DNA of 64,000 nucleotides from contig CAKSNL010000003.1 of the NCBI GenBank assembly GCA_934476235.1, positions 124,001-188,000 on the forward strand, given 5' to 3'. Shown one piece after another: positions 35,787-42,666 of this stretch. The translations under genes were made by a program, and so were the position numbers. A model generated the notes under the pieces. The model did not search any database and was not told where the DNA came from. It saw only the letters and a program-made list of their open reading frames with translations. How positions within the stretch are numbered: position 1 is the stretch's first letter; every line of letters starts with the position of its first letter. The stretch comes from an uncultured Clostridia bacterium. GTDB taxonomy: Bacteria > Bacillota > Clostridia > CAKSNL01 > HGM11501.

Positions 35787-36127
35787 TGAAAAGAGAATTA
35801 ACATGTATCGTCTGCCCCAGAGGGTGCCTTATGACCGTTGACGAGGAAACAATGGAGGTTAAGGGCAACAGCTGCAAAAGAGGCAGAGAATATGCCGAGG
35901 CGGAGGTTAAAAACCCGGTAAGAACACTGACGACAACGGTCAAGGTGACTAACAGGAAGGACACAGTCGTAAGCGTCAAGACCAAAACTCCGGTCGCAAA
36001 AGGCAAAATTTTTGACGTGATCGCCGAGATAAAAAAACTCAGCGTGACGGCACCCGTAAAAATCGGGGACGTTTTGTTAAATGACATAGCGGGAACAGAC
36101 ATTGTAATAACAAAAAACATCGACTAA
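35786..36127 (+). CDS. DUF1667 domain protein of the glp operon
   Basis: A 113-residue soluble protein. The N-terminus has a cysteine cluster, CIVCPRGC and later NSCKRG, that likely binds a metal or an iron-sulfur cluster; then a beta-rich domain with KNPVRTLTTTVKV follows, typical of DUF1667. Proteins of this family are nearly always encoded with GlpA/GlpB-like flavoproteins, so a small electron-transfer or assembly subunit is likely (family knowledge, not proven here). Its start codon shares one base with the stop of the flavoprotein gene. It is the last gene of the operon, closed by a strong terminator. Confidence 0.88.
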   Translation: MKRELTCIVCPRGCLMTVDEETMEVKGNSCKRGREYAEAEVKNPVRTLTTTVKVTNRKDTVVSVKTKTPVAKGKIFDVIAEIKKLSVTAPVKIGDVLLNDIAGTDIVITKNID

Positions 36128-36160
36128 AAAGGGTCGGGGAATTTTCCCCCGCCCTTTTTT
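36126..36160 (+). terminator. Intrinsic terminator of the glp operon
   Basis: Stem AAAAAGGG-CGGGG with a one-base bulge, paired to CCCCG-CCCTTTTT, and ending in six Ts. It overlaps the stop codon. Confidence 0.9.
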
Positions 36161-36162
36161 AG

Positions 36163-36191
36163 TTGACAACAGGAGAGAAAAAGGCTATAAT
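36163..36191 (+). promoter_or_regulatory. Perfect consensus promoter of the AI-2E/mrp unit
   Basis: TTGACA at 36163-36168, a 17-nt spacer and TATAAT at 36186-36191. It starts 2 nt after the terminator T run. Confidence 0.88.
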
Positions 36192-36218
36192 TAAAAAGAT
36201 GGAAAAGGGGGAATGATA

Positions 36219-37328
36219 ATGAAAAATATAAAAAGCACCTGGATAAAAATAATACTCGCCGGAACGGCGCTTATTTTGATATACAGGCTGACGGACGATC
36301 TTTCCGGCACCTTCAAAACAATCGGAAACTTTATCGGAGTTTTCACTCCCGTTATAATCGGCGCGGCGATATCATTCTTTTTATGGAAACCCGCGTCAAA
36401 GCTTGAGGCACGCTTTGAAAAAAGTAAATCAGAATGGGTGAGGAATAAAAAAAGGGGACTTTCCGTCCTTTTAATATATCTTATAATAATTGCGATAATC
36501 GCGTTAATAGTGAATTTCATCATTCCCGGACTGGGAAAGAATATCCGCGAGCTTATAGAAAACGCTCCGGGATATATTAAAGAGGCGGAAAAATTCCTGA
36601 CCGAAAACGAGTTTTTGTCAAAATACAATTTCCTGGAGCAGATAAACGACAAAATAGTGGATTTCGTCAAGGAAAATTTAAGCTTCGAAAGGCTCAATAT
36701 GTATTTCGGAGTGGTAAGCAACATCGCAAACTCGTTCATGAGCTTCTTTTTGGGTATTGTGTTTTCCGTATATATTCTTCTCTCGGCTCCCGCAATCAAG
36801 CGCTTTGCCGCGAAGATATATAAAAGGCTTGGCGACGGTAAGGGCAAATCAATCGTAAAGACCTATGCTTACAGAACGGTGGATCTTTTCTATTCGTACT
36901 TTTCCGCTCTTGCGCTGGACGCGGTGGTGGTCGGGCTTATAACCGCGATAGTTTTGGGAATCTTCAAGGTGCCTTATGCGGTGCTCCTCGGGCTCCTAGT
37001 CGCGGTCGGAAACATGGTTCCGTTCTTCGGACCGATAGTCGCGGCGGCCATAATTTACGTTATAACCGCGATTGCGTTTGACCCGGTGAAGGCTATCTGG
37101 GTGATAGTGTTCCAGCTTGTATTGGGGCAGATTGACGGCAATCTGATTCAGCCGAAGATATTGGGAAAATCCATCGGAATAAATCCGCTTTTGGTGCTCT
37201 TCTCGGTCGTAGTGTTCGGCGATCTATTTGGGTTTGCGGGCATGGTTTTAGGAGTCCCCGTCATAGCGGCAATAAAAATGATAGCGGACGATTATTTGGA
37301 TAACGGTAAAATTGATGCAAGCGTATAA
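36219..37328 (+). CDS. AI-2E family transporter (first copy)
   Basis: A 369-residue membrane protein of the AI-2E (TqsA/YhhQ/PerM-type) family with about eight TM helices and a long coiled or helical soluble insert at ~110-150 rich in Lys and Glu. Family markers are the VPFFGPIVAAAI region and the C-terminal PKILGKSIGINPLLVL and GFAGMVLGVPVIAAIK blocks. Members include autoinducer-2 exporters and Na+/H+ antiporters; the substrate here is open. The start at 36219 was preferred over 36213 because AAAGGGGG sits 7 nt before it. A second copy lies near 60 kb. Confidence 0.9.
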   Translation: MKNIKSTWIKIILAGTALILIYRLTDDLSGTFKTIGNFIGVFTPVIIGAAISFFLWKPASKLEARFEKSKSEWVRNKKRGLSVLLIYLIIIAIIALIVNFIIPGLGKNIRELIENAPGYIKEAEKFLTENEFLSKYNFLEQINDKIVDFVKENLSFERLNMYFGVVSNIANSFMSFFLGIVFSVYILLSAPAIKRFAAKIYKRLGDGKGKSIVKTYAYRTVDLFYSYFSALALDAVVVGLITAIVLGIFKVPYAVLLGLLVAVGNMVPFFGPIVAAAIIYVITAIAFDPVKAIWVIVFQLVLGQIDGNLIQPKILGKSIGINPLLVLFSVVVFGDLFGFAGMVLGVPVIAAIKMIADDYLDNGKIDASV

Positions 37329-37346
37329 TAAGAAAGGATGTTAAAA

Positions 37347-38174
37347 ATGAGCGAATGTACACATGACTGCGGTTCCTGTAATGAGTCCTGCTCTGACAGG
37401 AGCCCGGAAAGCTTTAGAGAAAATATCAATGCGATGTCGTCGGCAAAAAAGGTTATCGGCATCGTCAGCGGCAAGGGCGGCGTCGGCAAGTCCCTGGTAA
37501 CGGGACTTATGGCGGTTTTAGCGAACCGAAACGGGTATAAAACCGCCGTGCTGGACGCGGATATCACAGGTCCCTCCATACCGGAGATGTTCAACCTTCA
37601 CGGGAAGGTGACCGGGGACGAAAACGGCGTTTACCCGGCTTTTACAAAGACCGGAATAGAGGTAATGTCGCTTAACCTTTTGATGGAGAATGAAACCGAC
37701 CCCGTAGTATGGCGCGGCCCGGTCATTGCCGGCACGGTCAAGCAGTTCTGGACGGATATCGTCTGGGGCGACGTGGACTATATGTTCATCGACATGCCTC
37801 CCGGAACGGGCGATGTTCCGCTCACCGTTTTCCAGTCGATACCGGTTGACGGGATAATCGTTGTCGCAACGCCTCAGGAGCTTGTCGGCATGATAGTTGA
37901 AAAGGCGATAAATATGGCGCGCCTTATGAATATCCCGATTCTCGGGCTTGTCGAGAATATGAGCTATGCCGTTTGCCCCGACTGCGGCAAGAGGATTGAC
38001 GTTTTCGGCAAGAGCAGAATTGATGAGATTGCGCAAAAAGGCAATCTTAAGGTTCTTGGTAAAATTCCGTTCGATTCAAAGCTTGCCGCGGCGTGCGATA
38101 AGGGCATGATAGAGCTCTTTGAGGGCGGCTGGCTCGCCGAGGGTGAAAATCTTTTAAAAGAAATGATAAAATAA
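37347..38174 (+). CDS. mrp: Mrp/NBP35-family iron-sulfur carrier ATPase
   Basis: A 275-residue P-loop ATPase that binds and hands over [4Fe-4S] clusters in the cytosol. It has an N-terminal cysteine cluster CTHDCGSCNESC, like the ferredoxin-like extension of NBP35, then the deviant Walker A GKGGVGKS, the Mrp block DADITGPSIPEMF, DMPPGTGDVPLT, and the C-terminal CxxC motif in VCPDCGK where the cluster binds. Start 37347 chosen because AAAGGA lies about 8 nt before it. It probably serves the many Fe-S enzymes of this organism, such as the hydrogenase and aconitase. Confidence 0.93.
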   Translation: MSECTHDCGSCNESCSDRSPESFRENINAMSSAKKVIGIVSGKGGVGKSLVTGLMAVLANRNGYKTAVLDADITGPSIPEMFNLHGKVTGDENGVYPAFTKTGIEVMSLNLLMENETDPVVWRGPVIAGTVKQFWTDIVWGDVDYMFIDMPPGTGDVPLTVFQSIPVDGIIVVATPQELVGMIVEKAINMARLMNIPILGLVENMSYAVCPDCGKRIDVFGKSRIDEIAQKGNLKVLGKIPFDSKLAAACDKGMIELFEGGWLAEGENLLKEMIK

Positions 38175-38175
38175 T

Positions 38176-38207
38176 TGCAACGTTTTTCTTTTCCCGATTG
38201 TTTTATA
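38176..38207 (+). promoter_or_regulatory. Candidate ECF-sigma-type promoter of the stalk/sigma/anti-sigma cassette
   Basis: TGCAAC followed by a T run at 38176-38186, then 17 nt after AAC the element TGTTTTATAAG (38199-38209). This resembles the AAC-type -35 and CGTCTTATA-like -10 of autoregulated ECF sigma promoters in Firmicutes, and no good SigA promoter is seen here. The match at -10 is imperfect, so the call is tentative. Confidence 0.4.
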
Positions 38208-38252
38208 AGTGAAAGGCGCCTAAAGAATATAAAACAAAAAGGAGTAATTATT

Positions 38253-39131
38253 ATGAAAAAGACGGTTTGTGTATTATTAAGCTGTGCGGCGGTATTTATG
38301 AGCACTGCGGCGTGCTTTGCCGAAAAAGAGCCTATGGTTATTTCTCCGGCTCCGGCGCCTTATGAGGTGACGGTGGACGGAAAGACTCTGGATTTCGGAA
38401 AGGATGTGCCGTTTACCGACAACGGAGTCATAATGGTTCCGGTAAGAAAGACGGCGGAAGCACTCGGCTTTACCGTAACGTGGGACGGGGAGCATAAGGG
38501 CGTTAAGTTGGATAACGGCGAGGTCAATACCATCATTTATATCGGAACGGACAGTTACTACATGGCGTCGTCGACCGCAATCGGCATGTCGGCTCCCGAG
38601 TCGCTCGGTGCGGCTCCTGTGTTAAAGGATTCCGTTTCGTATGCTCCCGCCGGACTTTTTGGGGTTCTTTACTGCAATAAGGACGAGGTAAAGATTGACG
38701 AAAACCGCATTACGATAGATAAAAGCGGCGAGGATAGCACGCAGATTCCCAATCCTTTTACGGAGTATGATTCGGTTGCCGAGGCAAAAAAGGCTCTCGC
38801 CTTTGACGCGAAGCTTCCTTCATACATGCCGGCAGGTTATGAGTTTGATTACACCTCGGTAATGGGCAAAACCTTCATTCAGGTGTCGTATAAAAACGGC
38901 GATAATGAAATTCTTGTAAGAACCGCAAAGGAAACGGGAGACATAAGCGGCGACTATAACGTTTATAAAAACGAAGAGACCGTTGAAATTTCGGGACATT
39001 CTGTTTCTCTTCGCGGAAATGACGGCGTTTCGAACGCAACCTGGAACGACGGGGGATATGCGTATTCCGTTTATGCCGATAAGGGGATTGACATAACAGA
39101 GATCGAAAAAATAATTGAGAGCATAAAATGA
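38253..39131 (+). CDS. Secreted stalk-domain protein with a C-terminal DUF4367-like domain
   Basis: A 292-residue exported protein. The signal peptide (~1-23) is followed by a copper-amine-oxidase-like stalk domain at ~35-155 (marker IMVPVRKTAEALGF) and a C-terminal domain at ~180-292. That last domain matches the extracytoplasmic part of the anti-sigma factor two genes downstream: both have a P-x-Y-x-P-x-GY-x-F motif, a DYN-x-Y motif, a V-x-x-x-x-x-x-A-x-W segment and the same ending IIESIK. Start 38253 has AAAGGAG. A hairpin separates it from the sigma gene. It may compete with or modulate the sensing domain of the anti-sigma factor (inference). Confidence 0.85.
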   Translation: MKKTVCVLLSCAAVFMSTAACFAEKEPMVISPAPAPYEVTVDGKTLDFGKDVPFTDNGVIMVPVRKTAEALGFTVTWDGEHKGVKLDNGEVNTIIYIGTDSYYMASSTAIGMSAPESLGAAPVLKDSVSYAPAGLFGVLYCNKDEVKIDENRITIDKSGEDSTQIPNPFTEYDSVAEAKKALAFDAKLPSYMPAGYEFDYTSVMGKTFIQVSYKNGDNEILVRTAKETGDISGDYNVYKNEETVEISGHSVSLRGNDGVSNATWNDGGYAYSVYADKGIDITEIEKIIESIK

Positions 39132-39165
39132 AAATCTGGGAGGCTTTAAGCCTCCCAGATTTTTA
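39131..39165 (+). terminator. Strong hairpin between the stalk gene and the sigma gene
   Basis: Perfect 15-bp stem AAAATCTGGGAGGCT with a 3-nt loop and a short T run, starting on the last base of the stop codon. Probably a terminator with partial read-through, since no SigA promoter is visible for the sigma gene. Confidence 0.85.
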
Positions 39166-39183
39166 TAAAAGGGGGAAGAGCGG

Positions 39184-39672
39184 ATGACGGAGGAATACAT
39201 CGCCTCGCTCGTTGACAAGTACGGCGACATGGTTTTGAGAATAGCGTATACATATCTTAAAAATATGGATGACGCAGAGGACGCGGTCGGCGACCTTTAC
39301 CTAAAGATTGTCGATAAAGAGCCGGAATTCAACGATGAAACGCACGAGCGGCTCTGGATGGTCAGGGCGATAATAAATATCTGCAAAAATAAATTAAATC
39401 TTTACTGGAATAAGAATAAATGCTCGGCGGACGATGCGATACAGATCGGCACTTTCGATACGTATAACGAAACGCCCGAGGTTCTTTCGGCGGTCCTGGC
39501 GCTTCCCGAAAAATACAAAACGGCGATATATCTGTTTTATTACGAGGGCTTTAAGACTCCGGAGATCGCGAGAATGATGAATAAGACCGAGTCTACAGTG
39601 AGAAGCATTATAAAAAGGGCGCGGGAAAAGCTTAAATCCGTGCTTAAGGAGGGATACGATTTTGAGCAGTAA
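39184..39672 (+). CDS. ECF-type RNA polymerase sigma factor
   Basis: A 162-residue sigma factor with only regions 2 and 4. Region 2 (~5-75) has KYGDMVLRIAYTYLKNMDDAED and the typical LWMVRAIINICKNKL stretch; region 4 (~100-155) has LPEKYKTAIYLFYYEGF followed by a helix-turn-helix, IARMMNKTESTVRSIIKRAR. It should direct RNA polymerase to ECF-type promoters when released by its anti-sigma factor. The anti-sigma gene starts inside its last codons, so the two are translationally coupled. The ribosome-binding site is GGGGGAAGAG. It might drive its own cassette from the element at 38176. Confidence 0.93.
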   Translation: MTEEYIASLVDKYGDMVLRIAYTYLKNMDDAEDAVGDLYLKIVDKEPEFNDETHERLWMVRAIINICKNKLNLYWNKNKCSADDAIQIGTFDTYNETPEVLSAVLALPEKYKTAIYLFYYEGFKTPEIARMMNKTESTVRSIIKRAREKLKSVLKEGYDFEQ

Positions 39673-40273
39673 GTATAACGAGGCTATGGACAAAATCAAA
39701 ATGTCCGATGAGCTTAAGGAGAAGATAAAGAAAGAGACTGCAAAAAAGCTTCGCGAAAAGAAAAAGAAAAGCCCGTTGATATATGTAAGATACGCCTCGG
39801 CAATAGCGGCATGCCTGGTCATCTGCTTTGCTGCGGTCAAATTCTCTCTGCAGAGGGAAGCAACCCCCGACCCTCCGGTGCTCGTGGGAAATCCGATAGA
39901 GGAATTTTCGGGAATTGACACGCTAACAGAAAAAACACCGTTTGACTTAAAAACGCCCGGCTATCTTCCGGAAGGATACGGTTTCTCCGGAGCGGCACTC
40001 ATTTTCGGGGAAACGGCTGAGGTTAAGTATACTGACGGCGTTGACGAGCTTTGCTATAGGTGCGCCGAGTCGGAGTCGGATGTGAGCGAGGACTATAACA
40101 CGTACGATGAGGTTAACTCCTTAAAGACGGGCAGCGGCTCCGTAACGGTGAAGGGCAAAGAGGGAAAGGCGTATCTTGCGACCTGGCAGTCCGGGAAAAT
40201 GTCATATTCTCTCTCGTCAAAAAACGGACTTTCCGAGGAGGAAACGGTCAAAATTATAGAGAGTATTAAGTAA
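39662..40273 (+). CDS. Membrane anti-sigma factor with DUF4367-like sensor domain
   Basis: A 203-residue single-pass membrane protein. The cytoplasmic N-terminus (~1-42) is short, helical and very lysine-rich; one TM helix follows at ~43-61; the outside part (~62-203) is a DUF4367-like domain. It starts with TTG inside the sigma gene (11-nt overlap) with AAGGAGGG 8 nt before it, the normal coupling of sigma and anti-sigma genes. It has no classical zinc-binding ASD motif (HxxxCxxC), so it differs from the ZAS class. Sequestration of the sigma factor is inferred from position and topology. Confidence 0.85.
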   Translation: MSSKYNEAMDKIKMSDELKEKIKKETAKKLREKKKKSPLIYVRYASAIAACLVICFAAVKFSLQREATPDPPVLVGNPIEEFSGIDTLTEKTPFDLKTPGYLPEGYGFSGAALIFGETAEVKYTDGVDELCYRCAESESDVSEDYNTYDEVNSLKTGSGSVTVKGKEGKAYLATWQSGKMSYSLSSKNGLSEEETVKIIESIK

Positions 40274-40276
40274 AAC

Positions 40277-40318
40277 AAAACCCGCACGGATGCAGTTCGC
40301 GTCATCGGGCGGGTTTTT
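40277..40318 (+). terminator. Intrinsic terminator after the anti-sigma gene
   Basis: AAAACCCGC paired with GCGGGTTTT across a 23-nt loop, then a T run. Confidence 0.85.
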
Positions 40319-40556
40319 GCTTGTGAGCCTTAAAGCCCTCAAGAGCTAAAGGTAGCGAAGCGGCGCCGAGGCAATGAATTCAAGTCCGGTGGACTGTCAG
40401 AACCGAGGCGTGACCGAGCCGCAGCGAGACGGTGGCATTTGCGGAGCAAATGACGGGAGGATTTTCGGCGCACACACCTTATGTACGGAGAGCCGTAGGG
40501 TGTATTTTATCTCCGACAACCCGTAAAATATACCTTTTTTCACACCCTTCACACCA
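40319..40556. other. Hairpin-rich gene-free stretch between convergent genes
   Basis: No supported reading frame. At least four separate small hairpins occur in a row: AGTCC/GGACT (40383-40395), CATTTGC/GCAAATG (40436-40452), a two-part stem ACACC...TACGG/CCGTA...GGTGT (40474-40503), and GTATTTTA/TAAAATATAC (40502-40533). G+C-rich stretches such as GCGGCGCCGAGG lie before them. It could be a structured RNA or an intergenic repeat family; nothing known was recognised. Confidence 0.45.
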
Positions 40557-40597
40557 ATAAAAATGCGCCCCGGAAAGCATTTGCTTTCGGGGGCGCA
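40557..40597 (-). terminator. Intrinsic terminator of thrS
   Basis: Near-perfect 16-bp stem around TGCGCCCC...GGGGGCGCA, with a T-rich run on the minus strand (ATTTTTATT). It lies 17 nt after the thrS stop. Confidence 0.88.
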
Positions 40598-40613
40598 AAT
40601 CATTTTAAAACTT

Positions 40614-42377
40614 TTACGCTCTTTCCTTAATCTCTTTTTTGAGCTTTTCAATGAACTCGTCAAGAGGCATTGTCTCCGTCTTTGCAGTGTCGCGGTGGCG
40701 GACGGAAACGGTCTTATTCGCGACCTCCTCCTGACCGATGATGACCATGTAGGGCACGCGGTCAACCATCTGAGCCTCGCGGATCATGTAGCCTATCTTC
40801 TCATTTCTCGAGTCAAGCTCGGTTCTGATTCCGGCGCTTCTTAAAGCCTCATAAACCTCGGTTCCGTACTCGGCACTCTTTTCGGAAACAAGGAGCACCT
40901 TCGCCTGAGTGGGAGCGAGCCATACGGGATACTTGCCCGCAAAATGCTCGGTGATTATACCGATGAAACGCTCGATTGAGCCGAAGCATACGCGGTGAAT
41001 CATTATCGGGCGTTCCTTTTCGCCCTTCTCGTTGATGTATTCAAGCTCGAAATTTAACGGCATCTGGAAGTCCAACTGAATCGTTCCGCACTGCCATGTT
41101 CTTCCGATGGAATCCTCAAGATGGAAATCGATCTTGGGACCGTAGAACGCACCGTCGCCCTCGTTGATAGTGTAGGGGAGGTTGAGCTTTTCAAGCGCGG
41201 TCTTAAGACCGTTTGTAGCTGCTTCCCAGTCCTCATCGCTTCCCATGCTGTCCTCGGGACGGGTGGAAAGCTCGACAAAATACTTAAATCCGAACTTCTC
41301 GTAAACCTCGTTTATAAGGTGAACGACGTTTATTATCTCATCTGTTATCTGCTCGCGGCGCATGAAGATGTGCGCATCGTCCTGCGTGAAGCAGCGCACT
41401 CTGAAAAGACCGTGGAGCGCACCGCGAAGCTCATGGCGGTGAACAAGTCCGAGCTCGCCGATTCTTAAGGGCAGATCGCGGTAGCTGTGGGGGCTGCTCT
41501 TATACACCATAACGCCGCCGGGACAGTTCATGGGCTTTACGCAGTAGATATCGTCGTCAATCGTCGTCGAATACATATTGTCCTTATAGTGATCCCAGTG
41601 ACCGCTGGTCTCCCAAAGGTGCCTGTTCATTATGAGAGGAGTCGATACCTCAACATAGTTCTCGCGCGTGTGAATTTCGCGCCAGTAGTCGATAAGCGCG
41701 TTTTTAAGAGCCATGCCCTTGGGAAGGAAGAAGGGGAATCCGGGCGCTTCGTCGCAAAGCATGAAGAGACCCATTTCCTTGCCGATACGGCGGTGGTCGC
41801 GCTTTTCAGCCTCCTCCAAAAGCTTCATATGCTCGTCAAGCTCCGCCTGAGTTGCAAAAGCGGTCCCGTTTATTCTTGTAAGCATTTTGTTGTTTTTGTC
41901 GTTCTTCCAGTAAGCGCCGGACTGACCGGTGATCTTAAAAGCCTTGAGCGCCTTTGTGTAGGTGAGGTGGGGACCCGTGCACATGTCGGTGTACTCGCCC
42001 TGAGTGTAGAAGCTGATCGGAGCATCCTCTGCCAGATCGCCGATATGCTCGACCTTATAGATTTCCCCGCGCTCCTCCATTAAACGGACAGCCTCGTCCC
42101 TCGGAAGAATGGAGGGCTTTATCGGGAGGTTTTCCTTAACAATCTTGCGCATTTCCTTTTCGATGGACTCCAGATCCTCGTCCGAAAGCTTGTCCTCGCC
42201 AAGGTCAACGTCGTAATAAAACCCCTTATCGGTCGCCGGACCGTACGCGAAGTGAGCGTTGGGGTAGAGGCGCTTTACCGCCTGTGCGAGAACGTGCGCC
42301 GCCGTGTGCCTTATAACGTGAAGCTCTTCCTCCGGAGCGCACTGATCAACTCTGCCGTCATTGTAAATAACTTTCAT
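40614..42377 (-). CDS. thrS: Threonyl-tRNA synthetase lacking the N-terminal TGS domain
   Basis: A 587-residue class II synthetase that charges tRNA-Thr. The protein begins only ~20 residues before the editing domain block VIRHTAAHVLAQAVKRLYP, so the ~60-residue TGS (N1) domain of the usual ~640-residue enzyme is absent. The editing domain (~20-200), the catalytic core with MNCPGGVMVYKSS (Zn-binding Cys) and the ERFIGIITEHFAGKYP block, and the anticodon-binding domain (~490-587) are complete. There is an AAAGGAG site before the ATG and a T-box terminator directly upstream, leaving no room for a longer N-terminus. Synthetases without TGS exist in some Clostridia, so this is probably a natural form. 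Confidence 0.95.
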   Translation of the reverse strand: MKVIYNDGRVDQCAPEEELHVIRHTAAHVLAQAVKRLYPNAHFAYGPATDKGFYYDVDLGEDKLSDEDLESIEKEMRKIVKENLPIKPSILPRDEAVRLMEERGEIYKVEHIGDLAEDAPISFYTQGEYTDMCTGPHLTYTKALKAFKITGQSGAYWKNDKNNKMLTRINGTAFATQAELDEHMKLLEEAEKRDHRRIGKEMGLFMLCDEAPGFPFFLPKGMALKNALIDYWREIHTRENYVEVSTPLIMNRHLWETSGHWDHYKDNMYSTTIDDDIYCVKPMNCPGGVMVYKSSPHSYRDLPLRIGELGLVHRHELRGALHGLFRVRCFTQDDAHIFMRREQITDEIINVVHLINEVYEKFGFKYFVELSTRPEDSMGSDEDWEAATNGLKTALEKLNLPYTINEGDGAFYGPKIDFHLEDSIGRTWQCGTIQLDFQMPLNFELEYINEKGEKERPIMIHRVCFGSIERFIGIITEHFAGKYPVWLAPTQAKVLLVSEKSAEYGTEVYEALRSAGIRTELDSRNEKIGYMIREAQMVDRVPYMVIIGQEEVANKTVSVRHRDTAKTETMPLDEFIEKLKKEIKERA

Positions 42378-42394
42378 AATTAATCTCCTTTACT

Positions 42395-42630
42395 AAAAAA
42401 ACACCCCTGACAAATATGTCAAGGGTGCAAAATTTACACGGTTCCACCTTGGATTTAACTTTGTTTTTTAACGCCACTTGGGGCGGCAGACGCTTACTTT
42501 AATTTCTGCGCCGCAGCTCGGGAGAGGTTTTCGCATAATATCTCCGTTAAGAGGCTCGCAGCAAACGCCTCTCTCTCTGAAACGGCAAATAAAAGCTACT
42601 TGTTCCGTCATCGCTTTTGCTATTAAATTA
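42395..42630 (-). ncRNA. T-box leader of thrS
   Basis: On the minus strand the invariant T-box core AAGGTGGAACCGTG lies at 42450-42437. It is followed by a terminator hairpin, CACCCTTGACA/TGTCAGGGGTG with seven Ts (42428-42395). The upstream part folds into a Stem-I-like region with AGAGA and CTGCGAG loop elements. The specifier codon could not be assigned with confidence by eye; a Thr codon is expected. Uncharged tRNA-Thr should stabilise the antiterminator and allow thrS expression. Confidence 0.92.
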
Positions 42631-42637
42631 TAAAAAC

Positions 42638-42666
42638 AGTATACCACGAAGTTATGAAATTGTCAA
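42638..42666 (-). promoter_or_regulatory. SigA promoter of the T-box/thrS transcript
   Basis: Minus strand TTGACA (42666-42661), a 17-nt spacer and TATACT (42643-42638). The -35 box directly abuts the stop codon of the upstream SLH gene. Confidence 0.88.

Noticed and set aside
40319..40556. Hairpin-rich region considered as a CRISPR array or tRNA cluster
   Set aside because: The stems differ from one another, no repeat-spacer periodicity exists, and no cloverleaf or T-loop sequence was found.
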